64,000 nt of DNA from an uncultured Anaerolineae bacterium (GTDB lineage: Bacteria; Chloroflexota; Anaerolineae; Anaerolineales; Villigracilaceae): contig CAIQVH010000020.1 in assembly GCA_903875215.1 (NCBI GenBank), forward strand, positions 1 through 64,000. The letters are read 5' to 3'. A model generated the notes under the pieces. It had not been told where the DNA came from, searched no databases, and saw nothing but the letters and a program-made list of their open reading frames with translations. The first letter of the stretch is position 1. The number at the start of each line of letters is the position of its first letter. Positions 34,466 through 43,473 of this stretch are shown here, one piece after another. Made by a program: the position numbers and the translations under genes.

Positions 34466-34873
34466 ATGAACACGAATATGAGCGTGAGGATCTCTGAAAT
34501 TTCAGACCCAATCTCGAGCCTGTTGCAGGTGCTTGGTTCCCCGGCGCGAATTGCCATCCTGATAGCCATTGGGCGTGGCGCAGCCTGTGTCTGTCACCTG
34601 GAAGCCATCCTGGGTTGGCGGCAAGCTTACATTTCCCAGCACCTCATGGTGCTGCGCAAGGCTGAAATTCTGCAAGACAGTCGCGAGGGGCGTTATGTCT
34701 TTTACCGTCTGAAGGATGAAGCCATGCTGACCCTGGTGCGTGCTGCGGCTCGTGTGAGTGGTCTCGACCCGGCAGCCGTGGACCGTCTGGCAAATCCAGA
34801 CCCGGGTCCTAATTGCGCATGTCCGCACTGTGCAGCGCCTGTGATTCTCATGGAAAGTCTGAAAAACCTATGA
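34466..34873 (+). CDS. ArsR/SmtB family metalloregulator
   Basis: A 135-residue winged-helix repressor (LLQVLGSPARIAILIAIGRG; HLEAILGWRQAYISQHLMVL; REGRYVFYRLKDEAMLTLV). A Cys pair in the sensing helix (ACVCHLEAIL) and a C-terminal CACPHCAAP give it thiol metal or metalloid ligands. It is translationally coupled (ATGA) to the permease, so it probably represses this efflux operon until metal or an organo-arsenical binds. ATG 34478 is an alternative start. Confidence 0.88.
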   Translation: MNTNMSVRISEISDPISSLLQVLGSPARIAILIAIGRGAACVCHLEAILGWRQAYISQHLMVLRKAEILQDSREGRYVFYRLKDEAMLTLVRAAARVSGLDPAAVDRLANPDPGPNCACPHCAAPVILMESLKNL

Positions 34874-35907
34874 CAACCCGACCTTTTGCTTCATTCTTTC
34901 GACACCCCGTCGTCAACGTGGGGTTGGCAACCGCATTCTGGCTGGTTGCCTACCAATCTATCCAATCGCTGGCTGACTGGATTTCTTACGAACTGCTGGG
35001 ACTGGCTCGTGATTCGCGCCTGGGCGAGTCGTTGGCTTTTTTCCTCTACGACGTGCCCAAAATCCTCCTGCTGCTCTCTGCGATGATCTTCCTGATTTCC
35101 ATTTTACGCACATTCTTTAGCCCTGAACAAACCCGTGCCTGGTTGGGAGGCAAACGCGAGGGGTTGGGAAATATCTTGGCAGCCTTGCTGGGGATCGTGA
35201 CCCCGTTTTGCTCCTGTTCGGCGGTGCCGTTGTTTATCGGGTTTGTCGAGTCTGGCATCCCACTGGGCGTAACCTTTTCTTTTCTGATCGCTGCGCCGAC
35301 GATTAACGAAGTTGCGGTAGTGATGTTATTCGGCTTGTTTGGCTGGAAAATTGCCGGGATCTACATTCTCTCCGGGCTGGTGATTGCAATTGTGACCGGG
35401 ATGATTATTGGAAGACTCAAGATGGAGCGCTATGTCGAGGATTTTGTCTGGCAAATTCATGGCGCAGGTGCAGGTGTTATTGAGAAATTAACCTGGTCTG
35501 ACCGCCTCGGACGTGCCTGGGCAGCGGTCCAGGATATTTTGAGCAAGGTCTGGTTGTACGTCATGGCGGGTATTGCCGTTGGTGCCGGGATTCATGGCTA
35601 TGTTCCAGAGAGCGCCCTGGCTGGCATTCTGGGCAAGCAAGCCTGGTGGTCGGTGCCAGCGGCGGTATTGCTCGGCATTCCTCTGTACTCCAACGCTGCG
35701 GGAATTATCCCCATTGTGAGTGCGTTGATGGAAAAAGGCGCGGCTCTTGGCACGGTATTGGCCTTTATGATGTCCGTGGTCGGACTGAGCCTGCCCGAAA
35801 TGATTATCCTGCGCCGGGTGCTGAAACCACAGTTGATCGGGGTTTTCATCGGCGTGATCGCCATAGCCATTATTCTTACCGGCTATTTGTTCAATATCAT
35901 CATGTAA
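34870..35907 (+). CDS. DUF318/ArsP-type permease
   Basis: 345 residues and about eight to ten membrane segments with the diagnostic permease motif TPFCSCSAVPLFIGFVESGI and its second-half counterpart around AAVLLGIPLYSNAAGIIPIV. The family (UPF0718) includes ArsP, which expels trivalent organo-arsenicals; other members' substrates are unknown. The Cys pair in CSC is the likely metalloid site. It is flanked by its ArsR-type regulator and a thioredoxin-like partner, a common trio. Confidence 0.85.
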   Translation: MTTRPFASFFRHPVVNVGLATAFWLVAYQSIQSLADWISYELLGLARDSRLGESLAFFLYDVPKILLLLSAMIFLISILRTFFSPEQTRAWLGGKREGLGNILAALLGIVTPFCSCSAVPLFIGFVESGIPLGVTFSFLIAAPTINEVAVVMLFGLFGWKIAGIYILSGLVIAIVTGMIIGRLKMERYVEDFVWQIHGAGAGVIEKLTWSDRLGRAWAAVQDILSKVWLYVMAGIAVGAGIHGYVPESALAGILGKQAWWSVPAAVLLGIPLYSNAAGIIPIVSALMEKGAALGTVLAFMMSVVGLSLPEMIILRRVLKPQLIGVFIGVIAIAIILTGYLFNIIM

Positions 35908-35922
35908 CCCAAGGAGATAAAC

Positions 35923-36174
35923 ATGCTTAGCGTCAAAGTTCTCGGTTCTGGTTGCGCCAATTGCAAACGGCTTGAGCAAATTGCCCGCAAGGTGGTTGCC
36001 GACATGGCCCTTGAAGCCGAAATCCTTAAAGTCACCGAATATCCCGAAATCATGAAATACAACATCCTCTCTACGCCCGGATTGGTTGTCAATGAAAAGC
36101 TGGTCAGCGCGGGGCGGATTCCGAGCGAAGCGGAGGTCACCACCTGGCTTACGAATGCCCTGGAAGCAGTTTGA
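35923..36174 (+). CDS. Thioredoxin-fold redox-active disulfide protein
   Basis: 83 residues with a thioredoxin fold and active site GCANCKR near the N-terminus, a cis-Pro region [12 protein letters not shown], and the 'redox-active disulfide protein 2' length. It occurs next to DUF318 permeases in many bacteria and may reduce or hand over the transported species. It starts 15 bases after the permease with a strong ribosome site (AAGGAG). Confidence 0.88.
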   Translation: MLSVKVLGSGCANCKRLEQIARKVVADMALEAEILKVTEYPEIMKYNILSTPGLVVNEKLVSAGRIPSEAEVTTWLTNALEAV

Positions 36175-36325
36175 TATTATCAGGCTGCAAGCCTTTCTTG
36201 CACTCTCCCGTATCCGGCTCAGCCAGGCATCCATTGCATGACGAGCCCGGTGGCAGAGATTGGGTAACCGTAGAATTGAAAAAATCACTCTGTCAAATGC
36301 GCTGAATTGCGGTAAGATAGACAGC

Positions 36326-36490
36326 GTAGTTTGTGACCTTGATAACTAAATATGTCAGCCGGGGTATCTACTACCCCCGGATGGGAAGTTTAAAGGCGAA
36401 GCCGGTAGCTTGAAAGAGCGCAGTCCGGCACTGTCGCGCAACTGTAGGGTCACATTTGTGACCGAGTCAGGTCGCCCGCCCCGGCTGCTT
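36326..36490 (+). ncRNA. Cobalamin riboswitch
   Basis: The core elements are visible: ATGGGAAGTTTAAAGGCGAA, the B12-box region CCGGCACTGTCGCGCAACTG (about 36425-36444), a GGGTCACA...TGTGACC stem, and the closing GAGTCAGGTCGCCCGCCCCG. An earlier CCGGGGTA...TACCCCCGG hairpin precedes it. It lies in the 451-base gap 36175-36625 ahead of the corrinoid uptake genes. Adenosylcobalamin binding should favour the downstream terminator. Confidence 0.93.
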
Positions 36491-36553
36491 TTCCACATAT
36501 CCTCGCAGAAAGGAGGTGGGAACCCGGCTGATTATTTTTCACCCGTTTCCCCT

Positions 36554-36579
36554 CCCCTGTCCGCGTGACAGGGGTTTTT
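36554..36579 (+). terminator. Intrinsic terminator of the cobalamin riboswitch
   Basis: CCCCTGTC-CGCGT-GACAGGGG (8-bp stem) followed by TTTTT lies between the aptamer and the btuF-like gene, the expected expression platform. The intervening AAAGGAGGTGGGAACCCGGC could take part in an anti-terminator. Confidence 0.88.
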
Positions 36580-36625
36580 GATTCTCGCCCCAACGCCAAA
36601 TTACCCTAAATAAGGATACCCATTC

Positions 36626-37543
36626 ATGCGTCTGAAAATTTTTCTCGCCTTGAGCCTTTTCGCCCTGCTGGTTTCTGCCTGTGCCCCGGCAGCCCCCGCC
36701 CCGCAGCCTTTTTCCGTAACTGATATGCGCGGCACCGCTTTTGACTTTTCCCAGCCCGTCCAGAAAATCATCTCGCTGGCCCCGGCCAACACCGAAATCC
36801 TGTTCGCCATCGGCGCCGGGAAGCAGATGGTGGGCCGTGACAGTCTCTCTGACTATCCCGAAGAAGCTAAAACCGTAGCCGACATCGGTGGCGGGTTTGG
36901 CGCGCTGAACACTGAACTGATCGTGGCTGCCCAGCCCGACCTGATCGTGGCGGGCGACCTGACTCCCGCTGAACAGATCAAAACCCTGGAAGACCTGGGC
37001 CTAAAGGTTTTTGTGCTGCGCAACCCGGCCAACCTGACCGAAATGTACGAAAACCTGACCATGATGGCAAAAATCACCGGCCACGAGCAGGAAACCGCCA
37101 CCCTGGTAGCCTCGCTCCAGGCGCGCGAAAAAGCCGTCAATGACAAGCTGGCGGGCCTCACAGAGCGTCCGCAGGTGCTTTACGAGCTAGATGGCACCGA
37201 CCCCAACGCTCCCTGGGTTCCCGGCCCCGGCACATTTGTCGATACAATCATCAAGCAGGCCGGTGGCGACAGCATCAGCGCCAGCCTGGATGGCGCCTGG
37301 GTGCAGATGTCCATCGAAGCGATCATCCAGAAAGACCCCGCCATGATCATCCTGGGAGATTTCACCTGGGGTGGCGTGACGCCTGAGATGGTGGCCCAGC
37401 GCACCGGTTGGGACGCGCTGAGCGCCGTCAAAAATAATCAGGTTTACACCTTCGATGACAACCTGATCAGCCGCCCCGGCCCGCGCATGGTCGATGGCCT
37501 GGAAGCCATGGCGAAACTCCTGCACCCCGAATTGTTCAAATAA
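36626..37543 (+). CDS. btuF: Corrinoid ABC transporter substrate-binding lipoprotein
   Basis: 305 residues. A lipoprotein signal (ALSLFALLVSACAPA) leads a two-lobed helical-backbone binding protein of the BtuF/FhuD type (KIISLAPANTEILFAIGAGK; DYPEEAKTVADIGGGFGALN; LIVAAQPDLIVAGD). Sequence alone does not separate cobalamin from heme or siderophore. The upstream cobalamin riboswitch and downstream cob genes make it a corrinoid receptor. Confidence 0.9.
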   Translation: MRLKIFLALSLFALLVSACAPAAPAPQPFSVTDMRGTAFDFSQPVQKIISLAPANTEILFAIGAGKQMVGRDSLSDYPEEAKTVADIGGGFGALNTELIVAAQPDLIVAGDLTPAEQIKTLEDLGLKVFVLRNPANLTEMYENLTMMAKITGHEQETATLVASLQAREKAVNDKLAGLTERPQVLYELDGTDPNAPWVPGPGTFVDTIIKQAGGDSISASLDGAWVQMSIEAIIQKDPAMIILGDFTWGGVTPEMVAQRTGWDALSAVKNNQVYTFDDNLISRPGPRMVDGLEAMAKLLHPELFK

Positions 37544-37575
37544 ACAACCAGACGAGAGTGTGTCGCACTCCCGAT

Positions 37576-38598
37576 ATGGAACGTATGAAACCATCCCCGC
37601 GCGTTTACTGGATCATCTTCCTGCTGCTGGCAGCCACTTTCGTGTTGAGCATCACTGTCGGGGCGGTGAATATCCCGCTGGAGCGGCTGGCCGCCATTTT
37701 AACGGGACGCGCCGGGGACGCCGAAAATGCCACTTTCGCGGCCATCCTGCTGAAGATCCGCCTGCCCCATGCGGTTTTAATCCTGCTGACGGGCGCGGCT
37801 CTCTCTGGCAGCGGCGCGGCTTATCAGGGGCTTTTCCGCAACCCGCTGGCCGACCCGTACCTGATTGGCGTGGCCTCCGGCGCGGCGCTGGGCGCGGTTT
37901 TTGCGATGTCGATCCAGTGGCCGGATTCGTTGCTGGGATATTACGCCATCCCAATCGCGGCCTTCCTGGGCTCCGCCCTGACCGTTTTTACCGTTTACGA
38001 GCTGGCGCGCGTCGGGAAGGTGGTTCCGGCCACGACCATGATCCTGGCGGGGGTGGCGGTCAGCTCTTTTGCTTCGGCGCTGACCTCGTTCATGATGCTG
38101 CGCTCCACCGCCGAACTGCACCGCGCGCTCTCCTGGCTGATGGGCGGCGGCACGCTGGGCGGCTGGCCGCCGGTTCTGGCCAGCCTGCCATACATCGCGC
38201 TCGGCCTGGGCGTGCTGCTGACTTCGGGACACGTGCTCAATGTGCTGCAATTTGGCGACGAGCAGGCCCACAGCCTGGGGCTGAACGTGGAAAGGGTGAA
38301 ACTCTGGCTGATCCTGGCCGCTTCGCTGGCGACTGCTGCGGCGGTCTCGTTTTCGGGCGTGATCGGCTTTCTCGGGCTGATCGTGCCGCATGTTGTCCGC
38401 ATCCTGTGGGGCGCGGATTACCGTCACACCCTGCCGCTGTCGGTTTTGGGCGGCGCGAGTGTGCTGCTGGCCGCTGATACGCTGGCGCGGGTGGTGCTCG
38501 CGCCGCAGGTGCTGCCGGTGGGCATCATCACCACACTGGCGGGTGCGCCGTTCTTCCTGTGGCTGCTCAGGAGTACCCGCAACCAGCTATTTGGATAA
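37576..38598 (+). CDS. btuC: Corrinoid ABC transporter permease
   Basis: About 340 residues with ten predicted membrane helices. FecCD/BtuC motifs are clear: LPHAVLILLTGAALSGSGAA, YQGLFRNPLADPYLIGVASG, and the coupling region GFLGLIVPHVVRILWGADYR. I start at ATG 37576; a GTG at 37558 and an ATG at 37585 are alternatives. It is followed by a palindromic repeat and then the ATPase. Confidence 0.92.
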   Translation: MERMKPSPRVYWIIFLLLAATFVLSITVGAVNIPLERLAAILTGRAGDAENATFAAILLKIRLPHAVLILLTGAALSGSGAAYQGLFRNPLADPYLIGVASGAALGAVFAMSIQWPDSLLGYYAIPIAAFLGSALTVFTVYELARVGKVVPATTMILAGVAVSSFASALTSFMMLRSTAELHRALSWLMGGGTLGGWPPVLASLPYIALGLGVLLTSGHVLNVLQFGDEQAHSLGLNVERVKLWLILAASLATAAAVSFSGVIGFLGLIVPHVVRILWGADYRHTLPLSVLGGASVLLAADTLARVVLAPQVLPVGIITTLAGAPFFLWLLRSTRNQLFG

Positions 38599-38600
38599 GT

Positions 38601-38712
38601 CCCTCACCCCTACCCCCTCTCCCAGGGGGAGAGGGGAACGCCCCATACTCTATCTCCCAAAGGGAGATGGAGAGCTCCCTTCCCCCGCCGGGGGAAGGGC
38701 CGGGGATGAGGG
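38601..38712. repeat. Palindromic C-tract repeat copy
   Basis: It begins CCCTCACCCC and ends GGGGATGAGGG, with inner hairpins CCCCCTCTCCC/GGGAGAGGGG, CATCTCCC-like and CTTCCCCCGCC/GGGGGAAGGG. Located between btuC and btuD, it ends 6 bases before the btuD ribosome site. Confidence 0.85.
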
Positions 38713-38728
38713 CAAACAGGAGATTGCC

Positions 38729-39571
38729 ATGCTAGAGATCCAATCGCTTTCCGTTGCTTATCGTGAGCGCCTGGCGCTGCGCGAGATTACACTGTCGGTG
38801 CGCGCCGGGGAAGTGCTGGCGCTGATCGGCCCAAACGGGGCCGGGAAATCGACGCTGATCCGCGTGGCCAGCGGGATGATTCCGCTGAAAGCCGGGCAGA
38901 TCCGCCTGAACCAGCGCGAAATCTCCGGCCTGACCGCGGCGGAACGCGCCCGGATGCTGGCCGTTGTGCCACAGACGCACAACCTGCCGCCCACTTTCAG
39001 CGTGTACCAGACTGTTTTATTGGGACGCACGCCCTATCTCGGCTGGCTGGGTCAGGCCGGGAGCAGCGATCATGCTCTCGTAGCCGAAGCGCTCGAACAG
39101 GCGGGCATCTCCGAACTATCCGCCCGATTAATCGGCGAACTTTCCGGCGGTGAACAGCAAAAAGTCCTGCTGGCGCGCGCGCTGGCCCAATCCACGCCCA
39201 TCCTGCTGCTGGATGAGCCCACCAACCATCTCGACCTGCGTCACCAGACCAATTTCCTGAGCCTGGTGCGCAAACTGGCTGTGGAAAAGGGCCTGGCGGT
39301 GCTGGTGGCGCTGCACGACCTGAACCTGGCCTCGCTCTTCGCCGACCGGGTGGCGCTGCTCTCGAATGGGCGCTTGCAGGCGCTCGGCTCCCCCGAACAG
39401 GTTTTCAGCCCCGAAATCCTTTCCCCGGTCTATGGCGTTGGGCTGCGGGTGATCTCGCATCCCGAATATGGCACGCCGCTGGTGCTGCCCGATGGCCCCG
39501 CCGCTGATTTTGCCCCGCAGGGGCGCGGCTACATGCTGTCTGCCGAGCCGATGGTGCGCCTGCATGTCTGA
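38729..39571 (+). CDS. btuD: Corrinoid ABC transporter ATPase
   Basis: A 280-residue FepC/BtuD-type ATPase: Walker [10 protein letters not shown], the Q-loop region VPQTHNLP, signature [13 protein letters not shown], Walker [13 protein letters not shown] and switch ALHDLNLA. The last ~45 residues extend past the usual end and contain [17 protein letters not shown] 38729 follows ACAGGAG; longer readings cross the palindromic repeat and are rejected. It overlaps the adenosyltransferase gene by 8 bases. Confidence 0.93.
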   Translation: MLEIQSLSVAYRERLALREITLSVRAGEVLALIGPNGAGKSTLIRVASGMIPLKAGQIRLNQREISGLTAAERARMLAVVPQTHNLPPTFSVYQTVLLGRTPYLGWLGQAGSSDHALVAEALEQAGISELSARLIGELSGGEQQKVLLARALAQSTPILLLDEPTNHLDLRHQTNFLSLVRKLAVEKGLAVLVALHDLNLASLFADRVALLSNGRLQALGSPEQVFSPEILSPVYGVGLRVISHPEYGTPLVLPDGPAADFAPQGRGYMLSAEPMVRLHV

Positions 39572-40091
39572 GCGCAAGGGGCTGATCATCGTCCACACCG
39601 GCGATGGCAAGGGCAAAACCACCGCCGCGCTGGGCATGTTGCTGCGCGCCTGGGGACGTGGCATGGCGCTGTGCGTCATCCAGTTTATGAAGGCCGAAAC
39701 CGGGCAGTGGGGCGAGGTCAAAGCCGCCAAAAAGCTCGGCATCGAGTGGCACAGCCTGGGCGACGGCTTTACCTGGATATCCAAAGACCTGGACGAAAGC
39801 GCCGAAAAATCGCGCCAGGCCTGGGCGCTGGCCCAACAAAAAATCTCCAGCGATGCTTACGATTTGATCCTGCTGGATGAATTCACCTACCCCCTGCAAT
39901 TCGGCTGGATCGACACCCTGGAAATGCTCTCCTGGCTGGAAATGAACAAACCGCCCCGGCTGCACCTCGTCATCACCGGGCGTGGCGCCCCGCCCGAACT
40001 GCTCGAAAAAGCCGATCTCGTCACCGAAATGCGCCTCGTCCGCCACCCCTACGACCAGGGCATCCTGGCCCAGCCGGGGATTGAGTTTTAA
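39564..40091 (+). CDS. cobO: Cob(I)yrinic acid a,c-diamide adenosyltransferase (CobA/BtuR type)
   Basis: A 175-residue P-loop protein with [20 protein letters not shown] at the start, [28 protein letters not shown] and [20 protein letters not shown]. It adenosylates corrinoids after import, making the AdoCbi or AdoCbl forms used by the later enzymes and sensed by the riboswitch. It overlaps btuD by 8 bases. Confidence 0.93.
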   Translation: MSERKGLIIVHTGDGKGKTTAALGMLLRAWGRGMALCVIQFMKAETGQWGEVKAAKKLGIEWHSLGDGFTWISKDLDESAEKSRQAWALAQQKISSDAYDLILLDEFTYPLQFGWIDTLEMLSWLEMNKPPRLHLVITGRGAPPELLEKADLVTEMRLVRHPYDQGILAQPGIEF

Positions 40092-40109
40092 TTCGCCGCC
40101 CCCTCCCAA

Positions 40110-40224
40110 CCTCCCCCAAAATCCCCGGTGTTGGGGGAGGAGCATCCCTCACCCCAACCCTCTCCCGCAGGGAGAGGGGCTATAAGTTCCCTTTCCCCAC
40201 TGGGGGAAGGGTTAGGGATGAGGG
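40110..40224. repeat. Palindromic C-tract repeat copy, two modules
   Basis: The first module is a hairpin CCTCCCCCAA (40110-40119) / TTGGGGGAGG (40131-40140). The second runs from CCCTCACCCC (40146) to GGGATGAGGG (40224) with inner CCCTCTCCC/GGGAGAGGG and CTTTCCCC/GGGGGAAGG hairpins. It lies between cobO and cobT. Confidence 0.85.
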
Positions 40225-40247
40225 AGATTCTCTTTTAGGATTTCTCC

Positions 40248-41300
40248 ATGTCTCTCACTCATCTTCTCGCCCGAATCCAGCCCCTCGACGCTGAATCTAT
40301 GTCCGTCGCCCGTGCCCGCCAGGATGTGTTGACCAAACCCCAGGGCAGCCTCGGACGCCTGGAAGCGCTCTCCATCCAGGTAGCGGGCATCACCCGCCAG
40401 CCGCGGCCCAAAATCCAGCACAAAGTTGTCACCGTCATGGCCGGGGATCACGGCGTGGTCGCCGAGGGCGTCAGCGCCTACCCACAGGAAGTCACCCCGC
40501 AGATGGTGTTGAACTTCCTCATTGGCGGCGCGGCCATCAATGTGCTGACTCGTCTTGTTGGCGCGCGTGTCATCATCGTGGATATGGGCGTGGCCGTGAC
40601 GATGGACCCGCACCCGCAGCTGATCGTCCGCAAAATTGCGCCCGGCACCGCCAATATCGCCACCGGCCCGGCCATGACGCGCCAACAAGCTGAAGCCTGC
40701 CTCCTGGCTGGCGCGGAAATCGTCGAAGCTGAAATTGCAAATGGACTCGACCTGCTCGCCACCGGCGATATGGGCATCGGTAATACCACACCGTCCGCTG
40801 CCATCGCAGCTGCCGTTACCGGTAAATCCGTCCGCGAAATTGCCGGGCGCGGCACCGGTGTGGATGACGAAGGCCTGAAACGCAAAATCTCTGCCATCGA
40901 ACGCGCCTTGCAAGTCAATCAGCCCAACCCGGCCGATGGGCTGGACCTGCTCGCCAAAGTGGGCGGATTCGAGATTGGCGGGCTGGCCGGGGCCATCCTG
41001 GCGGCGGCTGCCAATCACCGCCCGGTCGTCATTGACGGATTCATCTCCACCGCCGCCGCCATCATCGCCGTGACGCTCAACCCGCAGGTCAAAGATTACC
41101 TGATCGCCGCGCACACCTCGCAGGAACTTGGCCACCGTCTGATGACCGAATGGCTGGGCCTGACCCCGCTGCTCGACCTGCAAATGCGCCTGGGCGAAGG
41201 CACCGGAGCGGCCCTGGCCATGTCTATCATCGAAGCCTCCTGCAAGGTGCTGGATGAAATGGCCACCTTTGGCGAAGCTGGCGTCAGCGAAAAAGAATGA
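40248..41300 (+). CDS. cobT: Nicotinate-nucleotide:dimethylbenzimidazole phosphoribosyltransferase
   Basis: A 350-residue CobT: KPQGSLGRLEALSIQVAGI, MAGDHGVVAEGVSAYPQEVT, the GDMGIGNTTPSAAI loop and the catalytic-Glu region MRLGEGTGAALAMS near the C-terminus. It activates the lower-ligand base to its riboside phosphate for attachment to the corrin. The start follows the palindromic repeat by 23 bases. Confidence 0.95.
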   Translation: MSLTHLLARIQPLDAESMSVARARQDVLTKPQGSLGRLEALSIQVAGITRQPRPKIQHKVVTVMAGDHGVVAEGVSAYPQEVTPQMVLNFLIGGAAINVLTRLVGARVIIVDMGVAVTMDPHPQLIVRKIAPGTANIATGPAMTRQQAEACLLAGAEIVEAEIANGLDLLATGDMGIGNTTPSAAIAAAVTGKSVREIAGRGTGVDDEGLKRKISAIERALQVNQPNPADGLDLLAKVGGFEIGGLAGAILAAAANHRPVVIDGFISTAAAIIAVTLNPQVKDYLIAAHTSQELGHRLMTEWLGLTPLLDLQMRLGEGTGAALAMSIIEASCKVLDEMATFGEAGVSEKE

Positions 41301-41306
41301 AAGCGC

Positions 41307-41389
41307 CCCTCACCCCGGCCCTCCCCCGAAGGGGGAGGGGGAACTTCAAGCTCCCTTCCCCCGCCGGGGGGAAGGGCTGGGGATGAGGG
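41307..41389. repeat. Palindromic C-tract repeat copy
   Basis: It runs from CCCTCACCCC to GGGGATGAGGG with inner hairpins CCCTCCCCC-GAA-GGGGGAGGG and CCCTTCCCCC-GCC-GGGGGGAAGGG. It lies between cobT and cobS. Confidence 0.87.
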
Positions 41390-41404
41390 AGAGAATAACC
41401 AACC

Positions 41405-42121
41405 ATGAAATTCCTCCGCGTCGCCTTCACCCTGCTCACCACCATCCCCGTCCCCGCCGAATGGCAGCCCGGCGATAGCGGCCGCGCCGCGGGCTGGTAT
41501 CCGCTCGTTGGGCTGGTGATCGGCCTGCTGGTGGCCGCCACGCACGCCCTGGCGGGCACAATCTTCCCGCCGCTGGTCACAGCCGCGCTGGCGCTCTTCG
41601 CCTGGGTGGCGCTGACCGGCGGCCTGCACCTCGATGGCCTGTCTGACTGCTGCGACGGCCTGCTGCACGCCTCCAACCCCGAAAAACGCCTGCAAATCAT
41701 GAAAGACTCGCACATTGGCGCTTTCGGCGCGATCGGCCTGGGGCTGGCGCTGCTGCTCAAATTCGTTGCGCTGGCCTCGCTCGCCCCCGAGCGCGCCGCG
41801 CCCGCCATATTGCTGGCGGCCAGCCTGGGACGCTGGGCCATCCTGCCAGCCGGGTTCCAGCCCCTCGCGCGTCCCGGCGGCCTCGGAGCCGATTTTGCCT
41901 CCGGGCTGGCGAAAAGCTCCCTCATAACGGGAGCCATCCTCCCCCTGGCGCTGGCCGCACTCCTCGGGCTGAACGGCCTCCTCGCCCTCGTCATCCCCCT
42001 GATCGGCGTTTTCGGCCTGCTGCGCTTCGCCCGCGCCCGCATCGGCGGCGTCACCGGCGATGTCTTCGGCCTGCTGGTTGAAACCACCGAAATCCTGACC
42101 CTGCTTACCCTGACCGCATGA
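41405..42121 (+). CDS. cobS: Adenosylcobinamide-GDP ribazoletransferase (cobalamin synthase)
   Basis: A 238-residue membrane enzyme with the CobS motif [19 protein letters not shown] (metal-binding Asp cluster), [19 protein letters not shown] and [10 protein letters not shown]. It joins AdoCbi-GDP with alpha-ribazole (phosphate) at the membrane. Its stop overlaps the CbiR-CobU start by 4 bases (ATGA). Confidence 0.93.
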   Translation: MKFLRVAFTLLTTIPVPAEWQPGDSGRAAGWYPLVGLVIGLLVAATHALAGTIFPPLVTAALALFAWVALTGGLHLDGLSDCCDGLLHASNPEKRLQIMKDSHIGAFGAIGLGLALLLKFVALASLAPERAAPAILLAASLGRWAILPAGFQPLARPGGLGADFASGLAKSSLITGAILPLALAALLGLNGLLALVIPLIGVFGLLRFARARIGGVTGDVFGLLVETTEILTLLTLTA

Positions 42122-43455
42122 AAAATCTCCCCTTCCGCCTCGGCACCTCCTCCTACATCATCCCCGATGACATCCTGCCCAACGCCCGCTACCTGGCGGG
42201 CAAAGTCCGCGACATCGAACTCGTCCTGTTTGAAGTCGATGACGGCCCCAACAACCTGCCTTCTCAAGAAATTTTGGATGAATTGGGAAAACTGGCCTCA
42301 GTCTTTGATCTGACCTTTACCGTTCACCTGCCCCTCGACCTGAAACTGGCTGAAGATGGCTCCACCCGTGACGCCTCGCTGGTCAAGGCAAAACGAGTGA
42401 TTGATACCACCCGACAGTTAAACCCCTGGGCCTACGTCCTGCACCTGGATGGCCGCGAAGTGCGCCACTCCACCGACCCCGACATGCTGCGCCGCTGGCA
42501 GGATCAGGCCGTGCGCGCGCTGGAAGTGGTGGCCGAATGGGCCGGCGGCCCCGAAAAACTGGCCGTCGAAAACCTGGAAGGCTACCCGCCCGACTTCAAC
42601 CAGCCTGTGCTCGATCGGATTCCGGTCAGCCGCTGTGTGGATGTCGGCCACCTGTGGCTGGATGGCGTGCCCGTGCTGCCCTATCTCGAAAAAGCCCTGC
42701 CACGCACACGTGTCATCCACATGCACGGCATCGCCGAGCGCGACCACGCTTCCCTCAGCCACGTCCCGCCCGCCGAGCTGGATGCCGTGTTCCGCAAGTT
42801 GCTTCCCGATTATCGCGGCGTGCTCACACTGGAAATTTTCTCTGAACCCGATTTTCTCTCCTCGCTCGAAGCCCTCCAGGCCAGCCTGGCGCGGATTTCT
42901 GTCCCCCAATCTCCCCTGACCTTTCTCCTGGGCGGCGCGCGCAGCGGGAAAAGTTCCTACGCCCAGGAATTGGCGTCCAAAAACGGCGGCAGCGTGCTCT
43001 ACGTCGCCACCGCCACCGCCGGGGATGACGAGATGAAGGCGCGTATCGATGCCCATCGCGCCGAACGCCCCTCCGGGTGGCGCACGCTCGAAGTGCCGTT
43101 AAATGTCGGGGAGGCCATCCAAAAATCCCTGGAAGAATCTCCCGCCGATGTGATTCTGCTCGATTGCATGACCCTGCTGGCCACCAACGTCATCCTGCAA
43201 CTGCCCGAAACCGCCACGGAGCGCCAAGCCTCGGCTGCGCTGCTGGCCGAAGTGGATGCGCTGCTGGCCTGCCGCGCCGCCTCCAACGCGCATTGGATCA
43301 TCGTCTCCAACGAAGTTGGGCTGGGGCTTGTGCCGCCCTACCCGCTGGGGCGCACCTACCGCGACGCGCTGGGCCGCGCCAACCAAAAGCTGGCCGCCGC
43401 CGCCACTGAAACGCTTTTCCTGGTGGCCGGGCGGCCGCTGGCGTTGCCGCATTGA
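42118..43455 (+). CDS. cbiR-cobU: CbiR-CobU fusion: cobamide remodelling domain plus AdoCbi kinase/guanylyltransferase
   Basis: 445 residues. Residues ~1-262 are a TIM-barrel of the AP-endonuclease-2/sugar-isomerase fold resembling CbiR ([52 protein letters not shown] with likely metal Glu, [22 protein letters not shown]). Residues ~268-445 are CobU with P-loop GGARSGKS (272-279), [30 protein letters not shown] and NEVGLGLVP. CbiR opens foreign cobamides, and CobU activates the freed cobinamide (phosphate) with GTP. The fusion would link dismantling directly to rebuilding. No frameshift separates the domains. Confidence 0.88.
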   Translation: MKNLPFRLGTSSYIIPDDILPNARYLAGKVRDIELVLFEVDDGPNNLPSQEILDELGKLASVFDLTFTVHLPLDLKLAEDGSTRDASLVKAKRVIDTTRQLNPWAYVLHLDGREVRHSTDPDMLRRWQDQAVRALEVVAEWAGGPEKLAVENLEGYPPDFNQPVLDRIPVSRCVDVGHLWLDGVPVLPYLEKALPRTRVIHMHGIAERDHASLSHVPPAELDAVFRKLLPDYRGVLTLEIFSEPDFLSSLEALQASLARISVPQSPLTFLLGGARSGKSSYAQELASKNGGSVLYVATATAGDDEMKARIDAHRAERPSGWRTLEVPLNVGEAIQKSLEESPADVILLDCMTLLATNVILQLPETATERQASAALLAEVDALLACRAASNAHWIIVSNEVGLGLVPPYPLGRTYRDALGRANQKLAAAATETLFLVAGRPLALPH

Positions 43456-43473
43456 ACGGTTCTTCGCCGGGAA

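Noticed and set aside
36601-36810. Leftward open frame over the btuF signal peptide
   Set aside because: It is antisense to a clear lipoprotein signal and has no conserved features.
38390-38728. Longer N-terminus for the btuD ATPase reading through the palindromic repeat
   Set aside because: The added residues are antiparallel btuC sequence plus repeat-derived SPSP peptide. ATG 38729 has a good ribosome site and fits the family start. Unlike at 30853, the repeat here is intergenic.
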